This document shows, piece after piece, positions 44,295 to 53,767 of a DNA stretch of 64,000 nucleotides (position 1 is its first letter; each line of letters begins with the position of its first letter). Source of the stretch: Candidatus Bathyarchaeia archaeon (GTDB lineage Archaea; Thermoproteota; Bathyarchaeia; 40CM-2-53-6). Both the position numbers and the translations under genes were made by a program. The notes below the pieces were generated by a model, which worked only from the letters and a program-made list of their open reading frames with translations, was not told the origin of the DNA and ran no database searches. The DNA lies in assembly GCA_035935655.1 (NCBI GenBank), contig DASYWW010000024.1, positions 44,493-108,492 of the forward strand. Direction: 5' to 3'.

Positions 44295-45554
44295 CTAGAT
44301 CTCGATAACGTCGCCCGTTTTCGGAGCCTTCGCGTCCAAACCCTGTTCCTTGGACGCCCACTCGGCAAGCTTCTTACAGTTTCCCTCGGCCCCGTGCACA
44401 ATGAACACTTTCGTCTTCTTATCCAGATCGGAAAGTGTCAGTTCGAGTTCTCGTCGGCCCCCATGGGATGAGAAATCGAACCTCTCTACCCGAGCGTCCA
44501 CCGGTCGGGCTTTGCCGTGAATGACGAACTTTTTCCTCTCCAACAAGATTCTTCCCGGGCTGCCGGGCACCTGGAAGCTGACCATAAACACCGCATTCTG
44601 CTTCTTCGCAGCAACATTCTCCATGTAAAAGACAGACGCGCCCCCTTTCAACATCCCCGCCGGCGATATTATCACGCCCGCGGTCTTTGCAGCTCGCCTC
44701 CGATCATTCCAGCCATCGACCCAATGAGCCATCTTGCTGGCCCGTTCGAACACGGACGAGTCCCTGAGAGATGATGGATACTTCAGCAGCATCTCCATCG
44801 CATCCAAGGCCATTCCATCGACAAAAACCGGATGCTCGAAATGATAGGCGGAGAGCACCGAGAGCAATTCCTGGGACCTGCCAACACCGAAGGCAGGTAC
44901 TAGGACCGTCCCGCCTCCCTCCACCACTTCCGTTACTTTCTCGACAAACTCTTTTTCCAAACCATCCCGTATCGGGTGGTCTTCCGTCGCGTAGGTTCCT
45001 TCGATGATGATCGCGTCCAGGTCCTTGTAGTTACCGGGGTCTGCGCCGTCGACGAGCCTTGTCGGTTGACGGTTGAAGTCGCCTGTGTACAGCAACCGTT
45101 TCCCTTCCGAAGTGATTATGGCTTGAGCGCTACCTGGTATGTGGCCGGCATTGACTAGCGTCAGGGACGCGTCTCCAACATCGATCGACTGGTGGTACTG
45201 AAGCTCGCGCTGGTGCTTCAGCATCGTCTGAAGATCCATGAACTCGTATGGCGCATAATATCCGCTGAGCTTCAGGAAATCCTTGATGATCAGACTGGTC
45301 AGCGTGAAAGTTGGCTGAACGCCATAAAGCGGAACGCCTCCGTGAATGTAAAATATCGGAGCCGATCCGACATGGTCCAAGTGCGCGTGGGTAAGAACAA
45401 TCGCCTCCACCTCTTTCGGAGGAATGTGCATCGGAAATCCGACGTGATGATTCACCATTACGCCATAGTCCAAAACCAGATACTTGCTACCGACGCTTAC
45501 TGCGAATGCGGACCTGCCTACTTCCTGGCAGGCACCCAAGAACCTGATCTTCAT
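44295..45554 (-). CDS. beta-CASP metallo-beta-lactamase ribonuclease (aCPSF2-like)
   Basis: 419 aa. HxHxDH (THAHLDHVG), AGHIPGSAQAII, YTGDFNRQ, the beta-CASP insertion and a late FSSHGGRREL for motif B/C. There is no N-terminal KH pair, so it is the aCPSF2-type RNase (5'-3' exonuclease/endonuclease for mRNA and rRNA). Zn-dependent. Confidence 0.85.
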   Translation of the reverse strand: MKIRFLGACQEVGRSAFAVSVGSKYLVLDYGVMVNHHVGFPMHIPPKEVEAIVLTHAHLDHVGSAPIFYIHGGVPLYGVQPTFTLTSLIIKDFLKLSGYYAPYEFMDLQTMLKHQRELQYHQSIDVGDASLTLVNAGHIPGSAQAIITSEGKRLLYTGDFNRQPTRLVDGADPGNYKDLDAIIIEGTYATEDHPIRDGLEKEFVEKVTEVVEGGGTVLVPAFGVGRSQELLSVLSAYHFEHPVFVDGMALDAMEMLLKYPSSLRDSSVFERASKMAHWVDGWNDRRRAAKTAGVIISPAGMLKGGASVFYMENVAAKKQNAVFMVSFQVPGSPGRILLERKKFVIHGKARPVDARVERFDFSSHGGRRELELTLSDLDKKTKVFIVHGAEGNCKKLAEWASKEQGLDAKAPKTGDVIEI

Positions 45555-45813
45555 CCGTTCACCATAACAGTGTGAGATGAATTATCGCGAGAAATTCTTG
45601 TTCACGCTACGAATGAACGGGTTTGAAAGACTACAATAAAAAGTGAACGAGCGCAACTGTAGGAGCGCTTGAACTAGAGGTACGAGAAATGACGTTCAAT
45701 CCGCTCGCGGTCAAAAGCGTCGAGATTATCTCATCCGCGATACCATCAGAAGAATACGAGTCAGCCGGGTCAGGCTCATGTTGGCGAAAGGAAGAACGAC
45801 TATTCTTCGCTGG

Positions 45814-46011
45814 TCAAGTTTCAAGGAACCTTTCTTCACCTACTCCCTGTAGTGAGAAGGTCCTCTTATCCAGCCCATGAACCTGCCTGGACCCGACAAT
45901 AATCTTCATGTTTAGGCAGTCTTCTTCCCAAATAAAGAGCGCATCGCGCAAAAACACCCCGACCAAGTCTCCGGAGAGATTTTTAGGCACGATTACGATA
46001 GAAGAATCCAC
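45814..46011 (-). CDS. small hypothetical protein, 65 aa
   Basis: SSIVIVPKNLSGDLVGVFLRDALFIWEEDCLNMKIIVGSRQVHGLDKR looks protein-like, but the start overlaps the promoter of PAC2. Weak. The rest of 45555-45813 shows only short ORFs. Confidence 0.35.
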   Translation of the reverse strand: MDSSIVIVPKNLSGDLVGVFLRDALFIWEEDCLNMKIIVGSRQVHGLDKRTFSLQGVGEERFLET

Positions 46012-46031
46012 TTCGTTCGGTTGGTATTAGA

Positions 46032-46730
46032 GTGCCAGTTCAGCTTCTCGTTGATTCGAAGAATCTCAAAGGCTCAACCCTCGTCACAGGGTTCCATGGT
46101 GTAGGACAGACGGGTTACATTGCGACCTCCTACATGATACACGCACTGAAAGCAGAACGAGTGGGCTTCATCCAAGTCGCAAACCCACCTCCCTGGGTCG
46201 GGACAGCGGACGGAGGACTGGTCACACCTTTCGAGGTCTACCGGAGAGGTAAAACCGTCTTGGTCAAGCTAGAATTTTCTCCGCACAGATCCGAAGAAGC
46301 AGAGTTCGCAAAGGCCTTGGCAAACTGGGCTGTGAAGGGCAAATTCAAGGACGCGATTCTGATCGGAGGACTCGATTCGTCGTTCAGAAACAACAACGAC
46401 GACTTTTGCGTCGTTCCGACGGGTGCGTATATCGACCAGGCAAAAGTGTTCAAAGCGCCAATCCTCGAACCCGGCTTGCTCGTCTATGGCCCGCTAGCGG
46501 TCATGCTGAGTGAGTTCGAAATACACGACTTCCCGGCAGTAGCAGTTCTTCCCTACGCGGAGCCAGCCCGGGCCGACCCTGCAGCCGCCGCGTTAGCCAT
46601 TCGGAAAATCTCGAAAGCCTACAATTTCAAAGTCAACCTGAAAGAACTGTTGAAGGACGCGAAACTTATCGAGCGAGAGTACGATCACAAGTCCAGACTT
46701 ACGAAATCTCACGAGCGACTGTACGCCTAG
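46032..46730 (+). CDS. PAC2-family (proteasome assembly chaperone-like) protein
   Basis: 232 aa: LVTGFHGVGQTGYIATSYMIHAL at the start, then a conserved VPTGAYIDQAKVFKAPILEP and EIHDFPAVAVLPYAEPARADPAAAALAI. Archaeal PAC2 proteins resemble proteasome chaperones, but the role (proteasome assembly or ATP-grasp partner) is unsettled. GTG start. The stop overlaps that of TgtA by 4 bases. Confidence 0.82.
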   Translation: MPVQLLVDSKNLKGSTLVTGFHGVGQTGYIATSYMIHALKAERVGFIQVANPPPWVGTADGGLVTPFEVYRRGKTVLVKLEFSPHRSEEAEFAKALANWAVKGKFKDAILIGGLDSSFRNNNDDFCVVPTGAYIDQAKVFKAPILEPGLLVYGPLAVMLSEFEIHDFPAVAVLPYAEPARADPAAAALAIRKISKAYNFKVNLKELLKDAKLIEREYDHKSRLTKSHERLYA

Positions 46731-48301
46731 TTTAGTCGCCGAATGATCGAATCGACTGTACGATCCGGCTTCGCCCCTTTTGCTTGGATTCTGATAATCT
46801 TGAGCCTATGAGTCGCTCCCGATAGTTCCTTCCCAACCGCAACACCGTACTCTCCCTCGGAAACGAGGAACAACTGTTTCGGTGACATTCGCTTGATCCA
46901 GGCATTCACCATTTCCGCCCTCCGCTTGTACATCATCGGGTCGTGACTGTCGAAACTCTCCGTCTGCGCCAACGGAAAGGTCTCATCGAGCTCCATCGGC
47001 ACTGGACCGAATGGAATTGTGTAGAAGCAGACAGATACCTTCACCTTGTTCGCGAGCTTGCTAACTATCGGTAAATTGCGAGGGTCCTCATGGTAAGGTC
47101 TCCTCCATCGGCCAGGCAGGAGAACCACAGCGTTACGCCGCTCTACTGGAATCGAGGACCTGCGCACACTGTATCGAAAAATCTCGGGCCTATGATCACT
47201 GACCTCCCCGAGATGGGAGATCCCGCGTGGCTTAACGGTGGGCGTGAACCGTTCTAGCAGGTGGGAATGTTGAACAATTTTTGCAAGGAATTTCTTGAAA
47301 GCCGGGTTTGCGTACGCTCGATGTTCAATGAGATCCCACAGAAGACCCCTTCTGATCGCTTCTCGTATCTTGCGCAGTTCTGAGAAACATGTGAGAAGGT
47401 TGTGTTTTGACAGGAGCTGTTCCCTCTCGGATGCTTCCAGACGTCTCATTTCCTCGGGGGTTGTGCTGTCACAGATCTTGCACATGCACGAAAATTCTTC
47501 GATCTCGGCCAGTTCTTGAGTCCCGTCGGAGGTGAGGTATCTGCCTCTGCGAGCGTAGAGCGCGTAGGCTGCAGAATCGAACAAATCACACCCTAGGGCG
47601 ACTATGAACGGGAACATTGCAGGGTGGCCCGCGCCGAACAGATGCAAGGGTCGGGAGTGAGGGAGACTCTTCTTGGCAGCGACGATCATATCCACCAAAA
47701 CGTCGAAACGCTGCGCCTCCATCAATTCCGTAGGACTGCCGAGCGCGTAGATAGAGAACGGTCGCTTGGCCATTTCCATCGCGGACCGGGCAACCTCTTT
47801 GATGTGGATTCCGCCCTGCACTGGACCTACCCATAGAATGTCCTTTCGTTTGATTCTCTTCAGAGCCTCGTCCGCCCTGCGAACTGTCTCGTCGACAGTC
47901 CATCCCGCGCGTTTTGCGTCGCTGTGAAAGCCTGTAGGAAAGTCAAGAATCACTCCGATGTCAGTGTCAATCTTTTCCTGGTAAGCAACGATCTCGGCAG
48001 GCTTCACCCCAACGTGGCCATACTCAAGAATCTGGTATGCCCCTGAGTCCGTAGCCACTGTCTCCCTGAAACCCAGGGTCACATGAACATCCCTTGGAGG
48101 CTGACCAGGTCGCCCTCTCCTCAAGAGATAGGCGTTCGTCATTATCGCTCTGATGCCTTCCTCGTGATAGAATTTTGAATCTAGAACCGGGAGGTTCGGG
48201 TCGATAACTGGGAACATGTGCGGTGTTTGAAAGCTACCGCTCTTAGTGGTCAGTGTTCCGATTCTGCCTAGAAGATCTTTGCCGTGTACCTGAAAAGACA
48301 A
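46727..48301 (-). CDS. tgtA: tRNA-guanine(15) transglycosylase, archaeosine pathway
   Basis: 524 aa. ATDSGAYQILEYG carries the catalytic Asp, VGPVQGGIH and LHLFGAGHPAMFPFIVALGCDLFDSAAYALYARRG the base-binding parts, CMCKIC the zinc site. The C-terminal extension (about 320-524) is the archaeal C-domain, though a full PUA is not obvious. Exchanges G15 of tRNA for preQ0. Forms a likely operon with the Lsm, zinc-ribbon and adenylate-kinase-like genes upstream. Confidence 0.9.
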   Translation of the reverse strand: MSFQVHGKDLLGRIGTLTTKSGSFQTPHMFPVIDPNLPVLDSKFYHEEGIRAIMTNAYLLRRGRPGQPPRDVHVTLGFRETVATDSGAYQILEYGHVGVKPAEIVAYQEKIDTDIGVILDFPTGFHSDAKRAGWTVDETVRRADEALKRIKRKDILWVGPVQGGIHIKEVARSAMEMAKRPFSIYALGSPTELMEAQRFDVLVDMIVAAKKSLPHSRPLHLFGAGHPAMFPFIVALGCDLFDSAAYALYARRGRYLTSDGTQELAEIEEFSCMCKICDSTTPEEMRRLEASEREQLLSKHNLLTCFSELRKIREAIRRGLLWDLIEHRAYANPAFKKFLAKIVQHSHLLERFTPTVKPRGISHLGEVSDHRPEIFRYSVRRSSIPVERRNAVVLLPGRWRRPYHEDPRNLPIVSKLANKVKVSVCFYTIPFGPVPMELDETFPLAQTESFDSHDPMMYKRRAEMVNAWIKRMSPKQLFLVSEGEYGVAVGKELSGATHRLKIIRIQAKGAKPDRTVDSIIRRLN

Positions 48302-48309
48302 AACGGGAT

Positions 48310-48711
48310 TTAGGCCTTGACGCCTTTTTCCCTCATGAACTCGTCGAAGACCCTCTGAACTCGCTCAGCAGCTGGACCAGTGCCTTCGATGATTCCCTTC
48401 TCGTTGACCCGGATCCGGTCCATCACAACGATCACTCCAGCATCATCTATTACACGCACCATCCTAGGGAAGACCCGTTCGAGTCGATCGCCGAGACTCT
48501 GAAGATCGAATGGCTTCTCGAAACTGGATATTTGGACAATAGTGTCACCGTTCAGAAACACCTTGTGAATATCCCCCGCGTCCGACTTCGCGTTCGTGAG
48601 GCAGACACTTAGCGTTTCAGTGTCGACGCCGGTTAGAGTGCCAATGAAGGTCTTTCCTTGGGTCGTCAAGACACTGACGTGCTTTTGGAGAAGATTCGAT
48701 AGCTCCTCCAT
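48310..48711 (-). CDS. Lsm/Sm-like RNA-binding protein with C-terminal extension
   Basis: 133 aa. Sm1 (VSVLTTQGKTFIGTLTGVDTETLSVCLTNAK) and Sm2-like (HKVFLNGDTIVQISSF) motifs fill the N-terminal 65 residues; the C-terminal part (about 70-133) is an alpha/beta extension seen in SmAP3-like archaeal proteins. Forms heptameric RNA-binding rings. In the TgtA operon. Confidence 0.82.
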   Translation of the reverse strand: MEELSNLLQKHVSVLTTQGKTFIGTLTGVDTETLSVCLTNAKSDAGDIHKVFLNGDTIVQISSFEKPFDLQSLGDRLERVFPRMVRVIDDAGVIVVMDRIRVNEKGIIEGTGPAAERVQRVFDEFMREKGVKA

Positions 48712-48777
48712 GAATTTTCGGCCGGCGGTCGAAGACAGTGCTCTAGTACCCTCGAAGCGTGCTGACTGGGAGACCCG

Positions 48778-49002
48778 CTATATCACCTTTGGTTCAGAGG
48801 CGACTGTTGCGGGCATCTTCAGCTTTGCAACGATGGCCCTAGCCTCTCTTGCATCTCTGGCTGAAACCAAGACGTGGAGATTGAGAATCTCAAACCGTCG
48901 TGAGCACTGAGAACAAGTCTTGCCCTTGTTTCTAGAATCGACAATCTGATAGGCCTGACAACGTGGGCATTTGATTATCCAGAACTTCTTTCTGTCAGTC
49001 AC
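48778..49002 (-). CDS. zinc-ribbon protein (DUF1922-like), 74 aa
   Basis: IKCPRCQAYQIVD and KTCSQCSRRFEI form a rubredoxin-like zinc knuckle; a basic helix follows (SARDAREARAIVAKLKMP). It overlaps the adenylate-kinase-like gene by 4 bases (translational coupling), consistent with a conserved archaeal RNA-processing operon. Role unknown. Confidence 0.78.
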   Translation of the reverse strand: MTDRKKFWIIKCPRCQAYQIVDSRNKGKTCSQCSRRFEILNLHVLVSARDAREARAIVAKLKMPATVASEPKVI

Positions 49003-49568
49003 AGCGTTCTCTCCAATTCTATTGGGTCATAGCGAGCGAGCCAGTTCACAATTCCTGACTTGCCATTGCTTCCTCTCGACAAAGCGCGTCGTGTTTCCCT
49101 GTAAATCGCCTGGGCTGACTTTCCAGTGGTGTCAATCTCAAACACTTTCCGTATTCCCAAGAGTGATCGGGATTGTTGGAGGGACGCATCTAAAATCTCT
49201 GCCTCGGTGTTCTCCCAAGCTTTCCGCTTGGTCCATCCTCTCGCTCGCAGACGCTTGTAGAGAACAACCGGGTCTAGCCGAAGGACCAAGGCTATTTTCA
49301 CTGAGTTCTTCGGAAGGAATCCGCCAACCATATGAGTTGGGACAACCATTCTCTCTGATGAACGCGACAGGGCTTCCAGTCGCTTTCGAAGCTTTCGTTC
49401 ATCGATAACATAGGTCCTCCGAGTTCTGTCATGGCGGGTGTAGAGCCTTTCTTTCTTTACCAGATAGCTAGGTTCGACTAGTTTGAAACCTAGCCTCCGC
49501 GAGAGATTCTTGGCCAGTGCCGTCTTGCCGACCCCCGGGGTGCCGGTAATGAGAATAATGTTGGCCAA
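48999..49568 (-). CDS. adenylate kinase-like NTPase (Fap7/hCINAP family)
   Basis: 189 aa. P-loop ITGTPGVGKTALA, YVIDERKLRKRL and a LID-like RLRARGWTKRKAWENTEAEILD are the marks of Fap7-type dual ATPase/adenylate kinase, which helps late assembly of the small ribosomal subunit with uS11. First gene of the leftward cluster adjacent to tRNA-Glu. Confidence 0.85.
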   Translation of the reverse strand: MANIILITGTPGVGKTALAKNLSRRLGFKLVEPSYLVKKERLYTRHDRTRRTYVIDERKLRKRLEALSRSSERMVVPTHMVGGFLPKNSVKIALVLRLDPVVLYKRLRARGWTKRKAWENTEAEILDASLQQSRSLLGIRKVFEIDTTGKSAQAIYRETRRALSRGSNGKSGIVNWLARYDPIELERTL

Positions 49569-49581
49569 GTTTGTGATCTAG

Positions 49582-49693
49582 TGCTCCGGCCGGGACATTC
49601 AGACTCCTTTAGAGCCTTTTGAACCCGGGTCGCCGGATCGAGAGTCCGGCATACTTTCGGCCAAACTTGTAGACCGGGCTATACTACCGGAGC
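49582..49693 (-). tRNA. tRNA-Glu(CTC) with two apparent non-canonical introns
   Basis: Acceptor arms GCTCCGG/CCGGAGC plus A73, and the anticodon arm CCGGA-CTCTCGA-TCCGG (anticodon CTC). Extra sequence sits in the D-arm (about 15 bases, CAAGTTTGGCCGAAA) and in the T-loop (about 22 bases including a GGCTC/GAGTC hairpin). Removing both restores GTAT/GTAT for the D-stem and CCGGG-TTCAAGT-CCCGG for the T-arm, giving 75 bases. CCA is not encoded. No intron is seen at 37/38. Confidence 0.82.
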
Positions 49694-49781
49694 AAAGGCT
49701 TCCAGAAAATAAGTTTCAGTTAAGGATTGTCGTTTTCTCCAACCACTTTCCAGCACTGACTCGAGCAATTCTCGCCAATGA

Positions 49782-49989
49782 TCAGGAGAGATTGCGACGC
49801 AACAGAAGAACCGCAATGAACAACACAATCACGAAAATAATCGTCGCGGCAAGTGCAATCCTTCTGCCTGTTTGTTAGCGGTTTTCCGGTCGGCGGAGGA
49901 CGGGGAGGCGCGTAGATTGGAGGAATTGAGTTGAAAAATCCGAAGATTGATTCTCCCCTACCTCGGTGTCTCAGAAGCCGAACTGACAA
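49782..49989 (-). pseudogene. small Pro-rich single-pass membrane protein, frameshifted
   Basis: The frame from 49989 gives a Pro-rich segment (SIPPIYAPPRPPPTGKPLT). The expected membrane anchor (GRRIALAATIIFVIVLFIAVLLLRR) lies in the next frame and ends at the TGA 49782-49784. One extra base in the AACAAACA stretch separates the two. Small tail-anchored protein if repaired; function unknown. Confidence 0.45.
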
Positions 49990-50109
49990 GACAATATGAA
50001 CGGAGTAGAACGTTTTCGAAGCGAGATAACAGAGTATTCAAGAGGGAACTCGATGCCCCATGAATTCATAGGGCCTAAGGTGCCCGTTCGGTTCTTCCTG
50101 ATCGCCTGA

Positions 50110-51726
50110 TTATTCCGGAGGCGGACCGCCCTTCGGCGGAGGAGGCGGTTTAGCCGCGGCGATTACATCATCGATTCTCAGTATCATCGAAGCTACCTCT
50201 ACTGCCGATCCGATCGCGTGTTCTTTGACTTTTACCGGCTCCAGAACTCCTTCCTTCCACATATCGGAGACTTGGCCAGTGTGAACGTTGATTCCACTCC
50301 ACAAGCCCTTATTTTCGTGAGCTGCTCGTAGAGCCACTAGGATGTCAATCTGTTCCAGGCCCGCGTTGTCGGACAGGGTTCGTGGAATCGATTCCAGCGA
50401 ATCGGCGAAAGCCTCAACTGCGAGCTGTTCTCTGCCCCCTATTTTCGGGGCAAGATCGCGGATTCGCTTTGCCAGCTCAACCTCAACAGCCCCGCCACCT
50501 GCAACTATCTTGTTCTTCTTGACAACATCGATAACGACAGAGAGTGCATCTTTGAGGGCTCTCTCGGCCTCGTCAACTAATCTTTCGAGACCGGCTCTAA
50601 TGAGGATGCTAACGGACTTCGGGTCCTTTGCGCCTTCTATGAAAACCATCTTGTCATCGCCAATTTTTCGCTCTTCGACGAGACCTGCGAGTCCTAAGTC
50701 CGCGCTGCGAATGTCTTCTAAGTTGGTGATAATCCGTGCGCCAGTAGCTCTTGACAGTTTTTCGATGTCAGATTTCTTGATTCGTCTCGCCGCCAAGATT
50801 CCGTTCTTAGCCATGAATGACTGAGCTACTTCGTCGATACCCTTCTGGCAGAGAACAACGTTTGCGCCAGATTTCTTGATCTTCTCAACCATGTCCTTCA
50901 TCAGTTTCGTCTCTTCATCGAGGAAGGACTGCATTTGCTGCGGATTGCTAATCTTGATTTCAGCGCTAAACTCAGTCTTCTCAATCTCTAACGGAGTATC
51001 CAATAGTGCAATCTTTGCTTTTTCGATCCTCTTCGGCATTCCAGGGTGAACAACTTCCTTGTCCACTATGACTCCCTTGATCAGCTCGGTATCGAGGAGG
51101 CTCTTACCCTCCTTCTTTACTAGCTGAATGTTCTCGATATCGGCAGTGAACCCATCACCCCTCTTTTCGATGACGTGGTTAACTGCATCGACAGCAATAT
51201 TCGCAAAGTGTTCAGTCGCGCCTCCCAGCGACTTGCCGCGCATAGCGGTTACGGCAATCTTACGAAGGGTCTCTGTGTCCTTCAGGTCTACTGTTTTTCC
51301 GATCTCGTTGAGAATCTCTCGGGCCTTGTCCCCAGCCTTCTTGAATCCCGCGTTAATGACGGTCGGGTGCAAGCCCTGGTCAAGCAGGAATTCCGCGCGC
51401 TTCAATAGTTCGCCTGCGAGAACAACGACGGATGTTGTTCCATCGCCTACTTCGTCGTCTTGGGTCTTGGCTATCTCTACAAGCATCTTCGCAGCGGGAT
51501 GCTGAACATCTAACTCATCAAGAACGGTAGCCCCATCACTTGTTACCGTAACATCACCAAGGCTGTCGACAAGCATTTTGTCCATACCTCGGGGCCCAAG
51601 GGTCGTCTTGACAACCTCTGAGACGATCCTAGCAGCGCTAATGTTGCTTCTCTGTGCATCCTTTCCGCGATTACGTGCGGATCCTTCCTTCAAAATCAAA
51701 ACTTGTTGGTTTGCGAGATATGACAT
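50110..51726 (-). CDS. thsA: thermosome subunit (group II chaperonin)
   Basis: 538 aa. [28 protein letters not shown] (ATPase), [13 protein letters not shown] and [15 protein letters not shown] are all intact. The C-terminus is Pro/Gly-rich ([12 protein letters not shown]), not the GGM repeat. Folds proteins in an ATP-driven double ring. A TTTTTATT box near 51764-51771 precedes it. Confidence 0.93.
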   Translation of the reverse strand: MSYLANQQVLILKEGSARNRGKDAQRSNISAARIVSEVVKTTLGPRGMDKMLVDSLGDVTVTSDGATVLDELDVQHPAAKMLVEIAKTQDDEVGDGTTSVVVLAGELLKRAEFLLDQGLHPTVINAGFKKAGDKAREILNEIGKTVDLKDTETLRKIAVTAMRGKSLGGATEHFANIAVDAVNHVIEKRGDGFTADIENIQLVKKEGKSLLDTELIKGVIVDKEVVHPGMPKRIEKAKIALLDTPLEIEKTEFSAEIKISNPQQMQSFLDEETKLMKDMVEKIKKSGANVVLCQKGIDEVAQSFMAKNGILAARRIKKSDIEKLSRATGARIITNLEDIRSADLGLAGLVEERKIGDDKMVFIEGAKDPKSVSILIRAGLERLVDEAERALKDALSVVIDVVKKNKIVAGGGAVEVELAKRIRDLAPKIGGREQLAVEAFADSLESIPRTLSDNAGLEQIDILVALRAAHENKGLWSGINVHTGQVSDMWKEGVLEPVKVKEHAIGSAVEVASMILRIDDVIAAAKPPPPPKGGPPPE

Positions 51727-51803
51727 CTACTCTTAGCACTCGGAAAGAGGGGCCGGCGGAGTTGCGAATAAAAACCTTATCTCAAGTGCGGGCGAGTTTG
51801 AGG

Positions 51804-52025
51804 CTATTCCTTCTGTATGCGCTTGACAGCGAGACGGATATCCTCTGATCTCACCGTTTTTCGCCCTGCGTGCGTTGCGAGTTCCAGAGCTTCCTTGCCG
51901 ACCCGGATGGCAAACTCTTCAACCACCTTTCGCAGTTCCTCCGCTGCATCGTCCCCTATTCGCCCGGCCCCGCCCCGTTTTATGAGCCGATGCACTGCAG
52001 CGGTTGATATCTCGCTCTCTCCCAA
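51804..52025 (-). CDS. archaeal histone
   Basis: 73 aa single histone fold: STAAVHRLIKRGGAGRIGDDAAEELRKVVEEFAIRVGKEALELATHAGRKTVRSEDIRLAVKR. TTG start. Forms dimers and longer assemblies that wrap DNA. Divergent from eS17. Confidence 0.92.
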   Translation of the reverse strand: MGESEISTAAVHRLIKRGGAGRIGDDAAEELRKVVEEFAIRVGKEALELATHAGRKTVRSEDIRLAVKRIQKE

Positions 52026-52056
52026 GGATGGGACCGATTTTGGTTCCCAAACCAGA

Positions 52057-52108
52057 CTATAAAAGAGTTAGTCGAACGTAACCGCGCTTTCGCGCCAATA
52101 TTTAAAAG
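52057..52108. promoter_or_regulatory. divergent promoters of histone and eS17
   Basis: CTATAAAAG (read as CTTTTATAG on the reverse strand, 52057-52065) serves the histone about 35 bases ahead of its TTG; AATATTTAAAAG (52097-52108) serves eS17 about 40 bases ahead of its GTG. Confidence 0.55.
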
Positions 52109-52146
52109 TCCAGCAGAAGGTCCGCGGACTTCTCGGATGTGCTAGC

Positions 52147-52389
52147 GTGGGAAAAGTTCGGATAGCCGCGGTCAAAAAAGTTTCGAGAGAACTCGTCGCC
52201 CGGTATCCGGACAAGTTCAGCAAGAATTATGAAGAGAACAAAGTCGCACTCTCAACCCTTGTTGATGCGAGAACTAAACGACTACGAAACAGGATAGTCG
52301 GTTACGTTACCCGGCTTAAGATAGTTGAAGCGAAACGCGCCGCAGCACCCGGTGAAATCGGACCCGAAGGAACAGACGACCAAGCATAG
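52147..52389 (+). CDS. rps17e: ribosomal protein eS17
   Basis: 80 aa. VGKVRIAAVKKVSRELVARYPDKFSKNYEENK and TKRLRNRIVGYVTRL are the eS17 signature (residues 1-60). GTG start. Ends in an acidic tail. Small-subunit component near the head. Confidence 0.9.
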   Translation: MGKVRIAAVKKVSRELVARYPDKFSKNYEENKVALSTLVDARTKRLRNRIVGYVTRLKIVEAKRAAAPGEIGPEGTDDQA

Positions 52390-52411
52390 TACACGCTGGC
52401 CTAGCAGCGTT

Positions 52412-53266
52412 TTGGAAGCCCCTTCTTCCCTGAAAGGCTACTCGATTGCTGGCGCCAGAATACCCATTCTTATCGCGCTAATGAAGGCATCAAATCTCAA
52501 GCCGCATGAAGAAACGGTTCCCGAAGACCTCAAGAGACTTGTCAACGCCCTAGAAGAAAACCCGGTTCTGCGACACCCAATAATCGCAGACAGGAGAACG
52601 GGAATCGTTCTAGACGGGACGCACAGATTGGCCGCAATTAAGCAGTTAGAGTGCAACTTCATCCCCTCGGCCCTCGTAGACTACGGCGACCCTCAAATCG
52701 CGATTGAAAGATGGTTTAGATTGTTTTCAGGATCGAACGTTGCGAAGCTCGAGAACGACCTTAGGCGACTCAACCATAGGGAAGCGAGCCGAGAAGAATG
52801 TGAGGACGGACTTTCAAAGAGGCGATGGTATGCGACGGTCGAGAGACCCCTGTCTCGTTTGGCCTTCCCCATCCGTAGTCCAGATCCCTACGAGATGGTC
52901 CGAGACTCCCACAGCATCGAAATCACTGCTCGAGAGCACGACGTTGGCATCGCATATCAGGACAAGAAGAACACGGAAACCGGAGGTCCGGGGAGCCTTA
53001 TTATGTCAACGATCAGGATCGAGAAAAAAGAGGTCGTCGAGACCGTCGAGAAAGGAAAGTTGTTCCCGCCGAAATCCACTCGCCACCTCGTTCCCTCAAG
53101 GCCCCTAGGGGGTGGAGTCCCTATCGATTGGCTACAGGTTTCGGATTTTTCCGAAGCGCAATCCCGATATCAGAAATATATCCGATCGAGGAAGGTCAAA
53201 CGGTTACCCGAAGGGTCAAGGGTTGGGAGTAGACGCTACTTAGAGGAGGTTTTCCTGTTTGAATGA
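52412..53266 (+). CDS. ParB/Srx-fold protein resembling free-serine kinase SerK
   Basis: 284 aa from the TTG at 52412 (the ORF is open to 52325, overlapping eS17). LKPHEETVPEDLKRLVNALEENPVLRHPIIADRRTGIVLDGTHRLAAIKQLE is the ParB-type catalytic box with a DGTHR core, as in archaeal SerK (which makes O-phosphoserine). The C-terminal half is not like SerK. Start uncertain. An alternative is a DNA-binding ParB. Overlaps the SAMP-like gene by 8 bases. Confidence 0.68.
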   Translation: MEAPSSLKGYSIAGARIPILIALMKASNLKPHEETVPEDLKRLVNALEENPVLRHPIIADRRTGIVLDGTHRLAAIKQLECNFIPSALVDYGDPQIAIERWFRLFSGSNVAKLENDLRRLNHREASREECEDGLSKRRWYATVERPLSRLAFPIRSPDPYEMVRDSHSIEITAREHDVGIAYQDKKNTETGGPGSLIMSTIRIEKKEVVETVEKGKLFPPKSTRHLVPSRPLGGGVPIDWLQVSDFSEAQSRYQKYIRSRKVKRLPEGSRVGSRRYLEEVFLFE

Positions 53267-53576
53267 AACGCTGAACGTGCCCGCGGATGCCATTCCAGTG
53301 AAACTTATCGGAGTCCTCGGCTCGGCCGCAGGAAACAGGGAAATCAAGCTGCCGACCTCCAACACTCTAACCGTCCAAGAACTAATCTCGACGCTCTTGA
53401 AGGGCGTAGACAACAATTCTTTCAGAGAACTCTTGGTCGACGCAGGAACTGAGGACCCAAGACCGAACGTGATCATACTATTGAACGATCAGGATTGCAA
53501 TGTATTCGAAGGACTGAAGACGCAGATCGAGCCTGGGACGAGGGTTACCATTATTCCCGTGGCGCACGGGGGCTAG
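53259..53576 (+). CDS. ubiquitin-fold SAMP/MoaD-like protein
   Basis: 105 aa beta-grasp: PVKLIGVLGSAAGNREIKL, LTVQELISTLL, PNVIILLNDQD, TRVTIIPVAHGG. The C-terminal Gly-Gly is needed for adenylation by an E1-like enzyme, so it could act as a protein modifier or as a sulphur carrier. TTG start, coupled to the previous gene by overlap. Confidence 0.85.
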   Translation: MNETLNVPADAIPVKLIGVLGSAAGNREIKLPTSNTLTVQELISTLLKGVDNNSFRELLVDAGTEDPRPNVIILLNDQDCNVFEGLKTQIEPGTRVTIIPVAHGG

Positions 53577-53767
53577 ACTTCAACTATCTCGCACTTTAGT
53601 CGCTTGATAACGTCGTCGGCCCTTTCCAATTTCACCTTGTGGGTGTAGAGCTGCCGCGGAGTCCTTAGCTTTAGCTTGACCAAATCCTTCGCTCGCTTTA
53701 CTCGGCACTCTAGAGCGCCCTCTGATAGGCTGACAAATTTGTCTGTGCTTGTGATTTCCGATGGCAT
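53573..53767 (-). CDS. rpl38e: ribosomal protein eL38
   Basis: 64 aa. KFVSLSEGALECRVKRAKDLVKLKLRTPRQLYTHKVKLERADDVIKRLKCEIVEV corresponds to eL38, which occurs in TACK archaea and eukaryotes but is missing from most Euryarchaeota. A TTTATAG box (53797-53805) lies about 33 bases upstream. 3' ends overlap with the SAMP-like gene. Confidence 0.8.
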   Translation of the reverse strand: MPSEITSTDKFVSLSEGALECRVKRAKDLVKLKLRTPRQLYTHKVKLERADDVIKRLKCEIVEV

